Assembly (NCBI GenBank): GCA_016781775.1
Contig: JADDPR010000501.1
Span: forward strand, 1 to 12,493
Origin: Rubrobacter sp.
Lineage (GTDB): Bacteria; Actinomycetota; Rubrobacteria; Rubrobacterales; Rubrobacteraceae
Length of the DNA: 12,493 bases
Direction: 5' to 3'
Below the pieces are notes generated by a model that was given only the letters and a program-made list of their open reading frames with translations, was not told the DNA's origin and made no database searches. Positions 5,317 through 12,493 of the stretch are shown here, piece after piece. Numbering within the stretch: the stretch's first letter is position 1; each line of letters begins with the position of its first letter. A program made the translations under genes and the position numbers.

Positions 5317-6264
5317 TTGACGGCAGTTACTTCCAAGAATGGGGGCGCGGGACGTCCGCCCGGTGAAGATCTCCTGGTGGAGACGCGCGGCCTGACGAAG
5401 CGCTACGGCGGGCGCATCACCGCCGTGGACAGCCTGGATCTGGCCGTGAGGCGCGGCGAGGTCTATGGGTTTCTCGGGCCGAACGGCGCGGGTAAGACGA
5501 CTACCTTGAGGATGCTGCTAGGCCTGATCCGCCCGAGCTCGGGGAAGGCCCGCGTCCTCGGGGAGAAACCCGGCTCCCCGGAGGGACTCTCCCGCGTCGG
5601 CGCCCTCGTCGAGTCGCCCGCCTTCTACCCCTACCTCTCCGGCAAGGACAACCTCCGGGTAATGGCCCGATACGCGGGCGTCCCGTGGTGGCGGGTGGAC
5701 GAGGCCCTCATGGAGGTGGAGCTTGGGGGCAGGGCGAAGGACAAGTTCAGGAAGTACTCCCTTGGCATGAAGCAGCGGCTCGGGGTGGCCGCGGCGCTCC
5801 TGAAGGACCCCGAGCTCCTGATCCTCGACGAGCCAACGAACGGCCTCGACCCCAAGGGGATGGCGGACATGCGCGCCCTGATCCGGCAGCTCGGACACGG
5901 GAACCGCACGGTACTGCTCTCCAGCCACCTTTTGGGCGAGGTCGAGCAGATCTGCGACCGGGTCGGGGTGGTGAGGAAGGGCAAGCTCGTCGCCGAGGGG
6001 ACGGTCTCGGAGCTCCGCGGGCGCGAGGGCCTGCTCGTCCGGGCGAGCCCTTTGGAGGAGGCCTTGTACATCGCGGCCCGGCTGGCGGGCGTGGAAGAGG
6101 CGACGGTGGTCGACGGGGCGCTCAGGCTCATCGTGGACCCCGAGCGGGCGGCGGAGATCAACGGCAAGCTCGTGAGCGCGGGGATAAGCGTAAGTGAGCT
6201 GCGCCCGGCGGAGCAGTCGCTCGAAGAAGTGTTCCTGGAGCTAACCGGAAGGGAGACGATCTAG
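5317..6264 (+). CDS. ABC transporter ATP-binding protein (bacitracin/BcrA-like exporter)
   Basis: A 315-aa cytoplasmic ATPase driving the ABC-2 permease encoded next to it. Motifs: Walker A GPNGAGKT (54-61), a Glu-type Q-loop ALVESPAFYP (97-106) typical of BcrA-like proteins, signature YSLGMKQRL (147-155), Walker B LLILDEP (167-173), D-loop GLDP (176-179) and H-loop His204 (LLSSHL). After residue ~230 a C-terminal extension ends in the SLEEVFLELTG motif usual in this group. The start is TTG at 5317 (GGGGAGGG just upstream); no better ATG precedes the conserved part. Only 1 nt separates its stop from the permease. The family exports peptides, lipids or drugs; the substrate is unknown. Confidence 0.93.
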   Translation: MTAVTSKNGGAGRPPGEDLLVETRGLTKRYGGRITAVDSLDLAVRRGEVYGFLGPNGAGKTTTLRMLLGLIRPSSGKARVLGEKPGSPEGLSRVGALVESPAFYPYLSGKDNLRVMARYAGVPWWRVDEALMEVELGGRAKDKFRKYSLGMKQRLGVAAALLKDPELLILDEPTNGLDPKGMADMRALIRQLGHGNRTVLLSSHLLGEVEQICDRVGVVRKGKLVAEGTVSELRGREGLLVRASPLEEALYIAARLAGVEEATVVDGALRLIVDPERAAEINGKLVSAGISVSELRPAEQSLEEVFLELTGRETI

Positions 6265-6265
6265 C

Positions 6266-7108
6266 ATGGGAGCAAGCTTCTCGGCGGAATTTCTCAAGCT
6301 CCGCAAGCGCCCGTCCACCTGGGTTCTGGCCCTGGTATGGCTCGCCCTTATAGTCCTTCTCGGCTACATACTGACGTACGCAACCTTCGCGAGCATCCCC
6401 GAAGACGCCGCGCCTCCGGGCATGGATCCGGACGCGTTCCTCCAGACGCTGTATCCGGAGAACGTACTCTCCAACGTGCTCGCCGGCTTCTCCAGCGCCG
6501 GGGGCGGGCCCGTAGCCCTCATCCTCGGGGCGCTCGCCGTCGGGAGCGAGTACAGCTGGGGCACCCTCAAGACCGTCCTCACGCAGCGCCCTAGCAGGTC
6601 GCGGGTGCTGCTCGGCAAGGTATTCGCGCTGGGCCTGGTACTCGTCGGGTTGGTGGTGCTGGCGTTCGTCGCGGGTGCTACCGCCAGCTACGTCGTATCC
6701 CGGTTGGAAGGCGTGGCCGCCGACTGGCCGTCTGCGGGCGAGATACTGCGAGCGCTGGCGGTCGGGTCGCTGATCTCGGCCGTATGGACGGCGCTCGGGG
6801 CCTTTCTGGCCGCCTTGTTCCGAGGCACCCCCCTCGCGATCGGCTTGGGGATGGTGTACGCGTTGCTGCTGGAGGGCGTAGTCGGGACCGTCCTGGTCTC
6901 CAACGAGGATTACGACCCTTACCGCAAGTTCCTGGTAGCGGAGAACGCCAACTCCCTTATCAACTACTTCGGGTCGGCCGCCCCAGAAGGTCTCGGGCCC
7001 CCGGACTCGATCGTAGAACCGACGAGGGCCGTGCTGGTTCTCTGCGCCTACGCCGTCTTCTTCGTTGTGCTCGCCGTGCTGCTCCTGCGAAGGCGCGACG
7101 TTACGTAG
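6266..7108 (+). CDS. ABC-2 type transporter permease
   Basis: A 280-aa integral membrane subunit paired with the ATPase directly upstream (1 nt apart). About six membrane segments are visible, near residues 18-40, 70-93, 119-145, 160-184, 188-213 and 253-275. A long external loop follows helix 1. The cytoplasmic segment GSEYSWGTLKTVLTQRPSR with following LLGK (about 93-118) is the coupling motif typical of BcrB/ABC-2 permeases. It starts MGASFSAEFLKLRKRPSTW, an N-terminal amphipathic run usual for the family, and ends LLLRRRDVT. Normal length, no damage. Together with the ATPase it would form a homodimeric exporter for a peptide, lipid or drug. Confidence 0.9.
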   Translation: MGASFSAEFLKLRKRPSTWVLALVWLALIVLLGYILTYATFASIPEDAAPPGMDPDAFLQTLYPENVLSNVLAGFSSAGGGPVALILGALAVGSEYSWGTLKTVLTQRPSRSRVLLGKVFALGLVLVGLVVLAFVAGATASYVVSRLEGVAADWPSAGEILRALAVGSLISAVWTALGAFLAALFRGTPLAIGLGMVYALLLEGVVGTVLVSNEDYDPYRKFLVAENANSLINYFGSAAPEGLGPPDSIVEPTRAVLVLCAYAVFFVVLAVLLLRRRDVT

Positions 7109-7121
7109 GCACCACGCCCCT

Positions 7122-7203
7122 CGCGCAACCCCGGTGCGCGCTGCGCTCGGGCTTCGTACGTAGGCTCGAATCCAGAGGGTGCCCGAACCCGCGTAGACGC
7201 GGG
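7122..7203. terminator. Two hairpins between convergent genes, possible weak bidirectional terminator
   Basis: CGCGCA/TGCGCG (7122-7127, 7135-7140) and CCCGCG/CGCGGG (7188-7193, 7198-7203, tetraloop TAGA) lie between the permease stop (7108) and the SMR stop (7207). Neither has a U-tract on either strand, so they are not classical intrinsic terminators. Their place between converging genes makes a role in mRNA ends plausible. Confidence 0.3.
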
Positions 7204-7206
7204 GCC

Positions 7207-7548
7207 CTACGAGGCGCCGGGGTTGCCGGCGAAGACGTTGAGGATTACGACGCCCGCCAGGATCAGGGCTATGCCCGCGAGGTGAGCCGGTCCCAGCGCC
7301 TCCCGCCAGATCAGCACCCCGATGAGTACGGAGCCGACGGTGCCGAGCCCGGACCAGATGGCGTAGGCGATGCCCAGAGGGAGCTGCTTGAGGCTCAACG
7401 ACAGGAAGTAGAACGCCGCGCAGTACCCCAGGAGCGCCACCACGGAAGGTCCGAGGCGGCCGAAGCCCTCGGAGGCCTTGAGCCCCGCGGTCCCTATCAC
7501 CTCGCCGGTAATCGCAAGCATCAGTAGCAACAACGCGACAGGGTTCAT
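7207..7548 (-). CDS. Small multidrug resistance (SMR) family transporter
   Basis: A 113-aa, four-helix, proton-coupled efflux protein of the EmrE/QacC/Gdx family that works as a dimer in the cytoplasmic membrane. The essential glutamate in helix 1 is Glu16 (AITGEVIGT, equivalent to EmrE Glu14). The helix-3 motif GIAYAIWSGLGTVG provides Tyr62 and Trp65. Length is typical. The start ATG at 7548 has GGAGG about 8 nt upstream. Substrates could be quaternary ammonium compounds or guanidinium ions; the two subgroups cannot be separated confidently here. No mini-ykkC or guanidine riboswitch motif is seen in the 86-nt gap upstream. It stands alone on its strand, converging on the ABC exporter. Confidence 0.92.
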   Translation of the reverse strand: MNPVALLLLMLAITGEVIGTAGLKASEGFGRLGPSVVALLGYCAAFYFLSLSLKQLPLGIAYAIWSGLGTVGSVLIGVLIWREALGPAHLAGIALILAGVVILNVFAGNPGAS

Positions 7549-7634
7549 ACGAGGGACCTCCGGGGCGACTGGGGCAAGAAGATCCCAGTGTACAGATGTT
7601 CCCCGGACGCAAGGTCGCCCGGCTACGGAGGCCC

Positions 7635-9371
<1,737 letters not shown>

Positions 9372-9378
9372 GCGGCCA

Positions 9379-9384
9379 ATGATA
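9379..9384 (-). promoter_or_regulatory. -10 box of a leaderless nadE promoter
   Basis: TATCAT on the minus strand is followed by 7 nt and then the nadE ATG, so transcription is expected to begin at or very near the A of the start codon. The -35 region is weak. The lack of any ribosome binding site upstream of 9371 supports this reading. Confidence 0.5.
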
Positions 9385-9447
9385 ACCCCACCGGCCACCG
9401 AAGGCACCACCCTCCGCACGACCACCGGACCACGCTACGGCCTGGGT

Positions 9448-9453
9448 TAGAAT
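9448..9453 (+). promoter_or_regulatory. -10 box of a leaderless promoter for the divergent 160-aa gene
   Basis: TAGAAT on the plus strand is followed by exactly 7 nt and an in-frame GTG at 9461. This is the same geometry as nadE on the other strand, and it favours 9461 over the ATG at 9452, which overlaps the box itself. The -35 is not obvious. Confidence 0.45.
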
Positions 9454-9460
9454 GCGTGCC

Positions 9461-9940
9461 GTGGTAGCGAGGGGGCGAGAGAAAGCAACAGGAAGCCTGC
9501 GCAGGGTCGGAGCACCCCTGCGAGGAGCCGCGCTCGCGGCCGGCCTGCTCGAAGAGGCCTGTTCCCTCCCCGAACCCTCCATGCGCTCCGGGGTAACGCG
9601 AGGGCTCGCGCGGAGCTTGCGCGCGGAGCTGGAAGCGCTCGCCGGCGCGGTCGACGGTCCCTCCGCCGTGGACGTCGGGCTGGAAGGGGCGCTGCGGGCC
9701 GCGGACGTCGCGAACCTCGCCGCCGCATACCTCGACGAGCTATCGGAGGAGAACGCGCGGACGGCGGTCGCGGCCGCGCACCTCGCCGCCGGGGCCGCAA
9801 GGGCCCTCTGCGCCCTCGTCGGGGAAGCCGGGACGGGAGGGGAGCGCGCCGAGTACGTGCTAAAGGACGCCCGCGCGGCCGCGTGGCGTGCGGGGCTCGC
9901 CGCCCGGCAGGCGGACGAGGCCCTGGGGGGGAAGGGCTAG
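9461..9940 (+). CDS. Alanine-rich helical protein of unknown function (159 aa)
   Basis: I do not recognise a family. The product is rich in Ala, Leu, Arg and Glu and looks entirely helical, with segments such as GLARSLRAELEALAGAV and RTAVAAAHLAAGAARALCAL. It has no signal peptide and no clear membrane helix; the alanine-rich stretches are interrupted by charged residues. Two cysteines are present. The start could be ATG 9452 (adding 3 residues), but the -10 box placement favours GTG 9461 as a leaderless start. It is divergent from nadE across a ~90-nt gap and ends 12 nt before the convergent Nudix gene. Third-position GC is strong, supporting a real gene. A helical bundle resembling a four-helix protein is a guess. 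Confidence 0.7.
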   Translation: MVARGREKATGSLRRVGAPLRGAALAAGLLEEACSLPEPSMRSGVTRGLARSLRAELEALAGAVDGPSAVDVGLEGALRAADVANLAAAYLDELSEENARTAVAAAHLAAGAARALCALVGEAGTGGERAEYVLKDARAAAWRAGLAARQADEALGGKG

Positions 9941-9952
9941 GGGGTCTACTCC

Positions 9953-10552
9953 CTAACCGGCCAGGACCTTCCGGGCCGCCCGGGCAACGCCGAGGAGGTA
10001 GCCGTCCTCGCCGGGGACGAAGTCCGAGATCCGCGCCCTCGCCGCCCGTACCTCCCCGTCGACCCACTCCTGCATGGGCACCTCCTCGCCCTCGCACAGT
10101 GCTTCCAGGTCGTCGAGCCTGAGGCGCGCCACGGAGGCTACCTCCTCCCTCTGCAGCCGGAGGTCGGAGGGCTCGATCCGCCTCACGAGCAGGAAGACGT
10201 CCTGAAACTCGCGGTCGGTTCCGGACGGTATCTCCAGCTCGTTTCTGCGGGTCCCGAGCGCCACGACGTCATCGCCTCTTACGGAGAGCCCCAGCTCCTC
10301 CTCCACCTCCCGCAGCCCGTCGAGCCCGCCCTCCCCCGCCATGAGGTGCCCGGCGGCGGTCACGTCCAGCTTGTCCGGCCAGGTCTCCTTCCCCGGGGCG
10401 CGCCGCTGCACGAGGAGGGCCGGGCCGCCTGGGTCCACGATCCACAGGTGAAAACAACGGTGCCACAGCCCCGTCCGGTGCGCCTCGCTCTTGCAAACGA
10501 CGCGCCCCGTCTTCTCCCCCCGCTCGTCCAGAACGTCGATCTTCTCGTCCAC
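9953..10552 (-). CDS. Nudix hydrolase
   Basis: A 199-aa cytoplasmic Nudix-fold protein that hydrolyses nucleoside-diphosphate-linked compounds with Mg2+. The Nudix box is GHLMAGEGGLDGLREVEEEL (68-87): the Gly68-x5-Glu74 part and the REVEEEL helix are intact, but six rather than seven residues separate Glu74 from Arg81. Such DG-xRE variants occur, as I recall, in the subfamily annotated as isopentenyl-diphosphate-isomerase-like Nudix proteins (YfcD type). The N-terminus fits that group too (VLDERGEKTGRVVCKSEAHR, then GLWHRCFHLWI). The start is GTG 10552; no ribosome binding site is visible, and a -10-like box lies 6 nt upstream, so it may be leaderless. Substrate unknown. Confidence 0.88.
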   Translation of the reverse strand: MDEKIDVLDERGEKTGRVVCKSEAHRTGLWHRCFHLWIVDPGGPALLVQRRAPGKETWPDKLDVTAAGHLMAGEGGLDGLREVEEELGLSVRGDDVVALGTRRNELEIPSGTDREFQDVFLLVRRIEPSDLRLQREEVASVARLRLDDLEALCEGEEVPMQEWVDGEVRAARARISDFVPGEDGYLLGVARAARKVLAG

Positions 10553-10558
10553 GGGGAT

Positions 10559-10564
10559 AGGTTA
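10559..10564 (-). promoter_or_regulatory. Possible -10 box of leaderless Nudix promoter
   Basis: TAACCT (minus strand) ends 6 nt before the GTG start and no ribosome binding site is present. The -35 is not clear. This parallels the nadE and 9461 starts but is the weakest of the three. Confidence 0.3.
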
Positions 10565-10833
10565 ACAGGGGAACCGCCCGCGAACCCCCGGCGTCGCAAG
10601 GGAAGGGCGAGAAGGCCGCACTCCCGGCGTTCACGGTAGGTCAAAGGTTGCGAATGGCCTCGGCAGCCGATGCTCCTCTCGTCGAGAGCGCTTGCGAAGG
10701 CGCAAGAAGGTTACAACGATCCCGCGTCGAGCGGCATCCGATGCGGTGTCGTGCAGAGGCTTGACGGGAAAGGTTTTATTCAGCAACACTTGCCGAACAT
10801 GGAGTAGGTATAAGCAAGGAGCATAGTCTCAGC
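10565..10833. other. Intergenic region with small hairpins and an IS-like AT-rich patch
   Basis: No gene is convincing here. Short inverted repeats include CTCTCG/CGAGAG (10676-10689 region), CTTGCG-AAGG-CGCAAG (about 10691-10706) and GCATC/GATGC (about 10734-10744). The patch from about 10765 (AGGTTTTATTCAGCAACAC) is AT-rich and resembles termini or flanks of insertion sequences, but no partner repeat is visible. A TATAAG box at 10809-10814 and GGAG at 10818-10821 precede the ATG at 10834 and are probably the old promoter and ribosome binding site of the tetR gene start. Confidence 0.4.
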
Positions 10834-11061
10834 ATGGCCAGGGGGAGGGTCGGGGACACCAAGGAGGCGGTGCTGGATGCGACGGAGTACCTCTTCGCGC
10901 TTGCGGAGGCGATCTCGATCGTCGCTTCCGTCGCCCGGCGCTACCCGCTCGATCTCGTGCCCGGAGGTGACGTGAAGCCGCTGCCCAGGGGCACCTCGAA
11001 GCCGAATTCCCAGGTGCGGATGGTCCCCCGCGCCGTCGGCGACGAGGCTCTGGCCCGATGA
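10834..11061 (+). pseudogene. In-frame fusion remnant: TetR regulator N-terminus joined to cytochrome P450 C-terminus
   Basis: A 75-aa open frame. Residues 1-22 (MARGRVGDTKEAVLDATEYL then FA) match the first helix of TetR-type repressors (K/R-E-A-I-L-D-A-A-x-x-L-F-A). From FALAEAISIVASVARRYPLD onward, through DLVPGGDVKPLPRGTSKPN and QVRMVPR, it matches the C-terminal tail of bacterial cytochromes P450 that follows the heme Cys (CxGxxFAxxEA...). The junction falls on the shared Phe-Ala. The recognition helix of TetR, and the P450 heme Cys and catalytic core, are absent, so neither activity remains. Its stop overlaps the ATG of the downstream hydrolase (ATGA), which suggests that the P450 and hydrolase were an operon before a deletion. 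The family match is from motif recognition, not a search. Confidence 0.65.
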
Positions 11062-12493
11062 GGGGTCCAAGAGGGGCCTTCGTGATCCTGTTCAGCCGTG
11101 TCCTCGAACGCGTCCTCGGGCTCCCGCCCGCGCGCGCCAGGGAGATAGTCGTCGAGCGCGACCTGCGGGTACCGATGCGCGACGGCGTGGTGCTCCTGGC
11201 CGACCGCTACGTGCCCCGCGGTAGCGCGGGGAGCAGGGAAAAGCTGCCCACGGTGCTCGTGCGCTCGCCCTATGGCAAGGGGGGCATTCACTCGTTGCTC
11301 TTCGGTCGACCCTTCGCCGAGAGGGGTTACGGGGTGGTGATCCAGAGTTGCCGGGGCACGGAGCGCTCCGGGGGCACGTTCGATCCGTTCCGCCAGGAGG
11401 CGGCGGACGGCCTGGATACGGCGGCGTGGATCGGGCGCCAGCCGTGGTTCTCGGGGGACCTCGTGACGACGGGGCCGAGCTACATGGGCTTCGACCAATG
11501 GGCGCTCGCCTCGGCGCTGGCCCCGGCGCCGGACGATCCCGAACGGGCGAGCGTCGCGCGGCCGAGGGCGATGGCGGTGCAGATCGCCCCCTCCGATTTC
11601 CGCGAGCCAATCTACGAAGGCGGCTCGTTCGCGCTTCACACGATGCTGCGCTGGACGAGGCAGAGGTGGGCCTTCGAGGGCGGCGGGAAGCTCCGTCCCC
11701 TACTCGCGATCCTCGGCCAGGTCATCGGGGTGGAGGAGCGCAAGATCCGCCGCGCCGTCGCCCGCCTGCCACTCGGGGACCTCGACCGGCGGGTGACCGG
11801 CCGCAGGGTAGGCTACTGGCAGCGCTGGCTGGAGCACGACGCCCCGAACGATGCCTGGTGGAACAGCGCCCGCCATCGCGGCGCCGTCGGGAAAATCGAC
11901 GTGCCGGTACATCTGCTGGGCGGGTGGTACGACCTGTTTCTGCCGGGCTTGCTCCGCAACTACGCAGCCCTCAGGCAAGTGGGCAAGCGGCCACGGCTGA
12001 CGATCGGCCCCTGGTCCCACGAGGATCCAGGGTGGATGGATCCAGCTACCCGCGAGTCGCTCGCCTTCTTCGACGCCCACGTCGGGGGCAAGCGCGGTGG
12101 GCTCCGGGCGGAACCGGTACGAGCCTACGTGACGGGGGCCGAGGGGTGGCGCGACTACCCGGACTTCCCGCCACCAAGCGTCCGGCGGGAGCGCTGGCAC
12201 CTGTTCGCCGCCGGACGCCTCGCGCCGGAGACCCCCGAAGGCTCGCCGCCCGACCGCTACCGCTACGACCCGGCCGACCCGACCCCTTCCGTCGGCGGCC
12301 CCCTCTTCGGTAGCGGCGCCGGACCCTGGGACAACCGCGCCCTGGAGGCCCGGCCCGACGTGCTCACCTACACCAGCGCGCCGCTGGGGAGCGACCTGGA
12401 GGCGATCGGTCCGGTCGAGGCCGAACTGTTCGTGCGCTCGAACCTGGAGCATACGGACTTCTTCGCCCGCCTCTGCGACGTCGAGCCGGCCGG
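11058..12493 (+). CDS. CocE/NonD-family alpha/beta hydrolase (partial, runs off window)
   Basis: An X-Pro dipeptidyl-peptidase S15 / cocaine-esterase type hydrolase; 478 codons are present and the 3' end is missing (family is usually ~550-650 aa). The catalytic triad is visible: Ser141 (GPSYMG), Asp292 (GGWYDLF) and His321 (GPWSHED). The oxyanion Tyr is in RSPYGKG (Tyr72). A helical cap lies between the Ser and Asp. A C-terminal jelly-roll domain begins near residue 377 (RWHLFAAGRL) and continues to the edge. The start is either ATG 11058, overlapping the upstream stop (ATGA), or GTG 11082, which has AAGAGGGG upstream; both are in frame. Such enzymes cleave esters, amides or acyl groups; the substrate is unknown. 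The family includes soluble and exported members; no clear signal peptide is seen. Confidence 0.9.
   Translation, partial: MRGPRGAFVILFSRVLERVLGLPPARAREIVVERDLRVPMRDGVVLLADRYVPRGSAGSREKLPTVLVRSPYGKGGIHSLLFGRPFAERGYGVVIQSCRGTERSGGTFDPFRQEAADGLDTAAWIGRQPWFSGDLVTTGPSYMGFDQWALASALAPAPDDPERASVARPRAMAVQIAPSDFREPIYEGGSFALHTMLRWTRQRWAFEGGGKLRPLLAILGQVIGVEERKIRRAVARLPLGDLDRRVTGRRVGYWQRWLEHDAPNDAWWNSARHRGAVGKIDVPVHLLGGWYDLFLPGLLRNYAALRQVGKRPRLTIGPWSHEDPGWMDPATRESLAFFDAHVGGKRGGLRAEPVRAYVTGAEGWRDYPDFPPPSVRRERWHLFAAGRLAPETPEGSPPDRYRYDPADPTPSVGGPLFGSGAGPWDNRALEARPDVLTYTSAPLGSDLEAIGPVEAELFVRSNLEHTDFFARLCDVEPA

Noticed and set aside
5052..5336. A 94-aa minus-strand open frame in the gap before the ABC exporter.
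   Set aside because: Its product is Pro/His/Arg/Leu-rich without motifs, it overlaps the exporter start, and no ribosome binding site is seen.
7160..7185. GGCTCGAATCC resembles a tRNA T-loop.
   Set aside because: The flanking bases do not form a T-stem and no acceptor, D or anticodon arms can be built on either strand.
7549..7634. Possible guanidine riboswitch upstream of the SMR gene, as often found with Gdx exporters.
   Set aside because: No paired ACGR-loop hairpins or ykkC-type conserved blocks are visible in the 86-nt gap.
10691..10706. CTTGCG-AAGG-CGCAAG hairpin as a terminator or CRISPR-like repeat.
   Set aside because: It occurs once, has no T-run on either strand, and no spacer-repeat pattern exists in the window.

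Overview
The window is about 12.5 kb of very GC-rich bacterial DNA. It is densely coded, with strong GC bias at third codon positions, several TTG and GTG starts, and promoters whose -10 box sits 6-7 nt before a start codon (leaderless mRNA). This points to a high-GC actinobacterium; a Rubrobacter-like genome is my best guess from gene content and style, but it is inferred and not proven.

Left edge (1-1311). A mobile-element-like end abuts a truncated drug-export type ABC ATPase (minus strand). The ATPase loses its H-loop and everything after it at about position 124. Upstream of it lie a 75-aa protein gene joined by an ATGA overlap, an intrinsic terminator, a 28-codon leader ORF with an excellent ribosome binding site, and a near-consensus promoter. 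Ten bases inside the leader ORF are perfectly complementary to ten bases in the terminator. The arrangement looks like a transcription attenuator controlling the ABC operon.

Middle-left (1334-4982, minus strand). Five co-oriented genes form a redox and detoxification cluster: an aldo/keto reductase, a 116-aa protein of unknown function, a second aldo/keto reductase, an OsmC/Ohr-type peroxidase and a DsbA/FrnE-type thioredoxin-fold protein. The OsmC gene is split by a single in-frame TGA exactly where the family has its peroxidatic cysteine. A stem-loop with a GG-containing apical loop begins at the right distance downstream. This is best read as a candidate selenocysteine OsmC; a simple nonsense mutation is the alternative. 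It is the most interesting signal in the window.

Middle (4983-7548). A roughly 330-nt intergenic region carrying short ORFs precedes a plus-strand ABC exporter, consisting of a BcrA-like ATPase and a six-helix ABC-2 permease. The exporter converges on a minus-strand small multidrug resistance (SMR) pump.

Right (7635-12493). The glutamine-dependent NAD synthetase nadE (minus) is divergent from an alanine-rich 160-aa protein (plus), and both appear leaderless. A Nudix hydrolase (minus) follows. Next comes a 280-nt noncoding stretch with repeats, then an ORF that fuses the first ~22 residues of a TetR-type regulator to the last ~50 residues of a cytochrome P450. Its stop overlaps the start of a CocE/NonD-type alpha/beta hydrolase that runs off the window end.

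Overall this is an accessory, defence-against-chemicals region (two ABC exporters, an SMR pump, two AKRs, a peroxide reductase, a DsbA-like protein) around a few housekeeping genes, with two scars of deletion or insertion at 124 and near 10,898.
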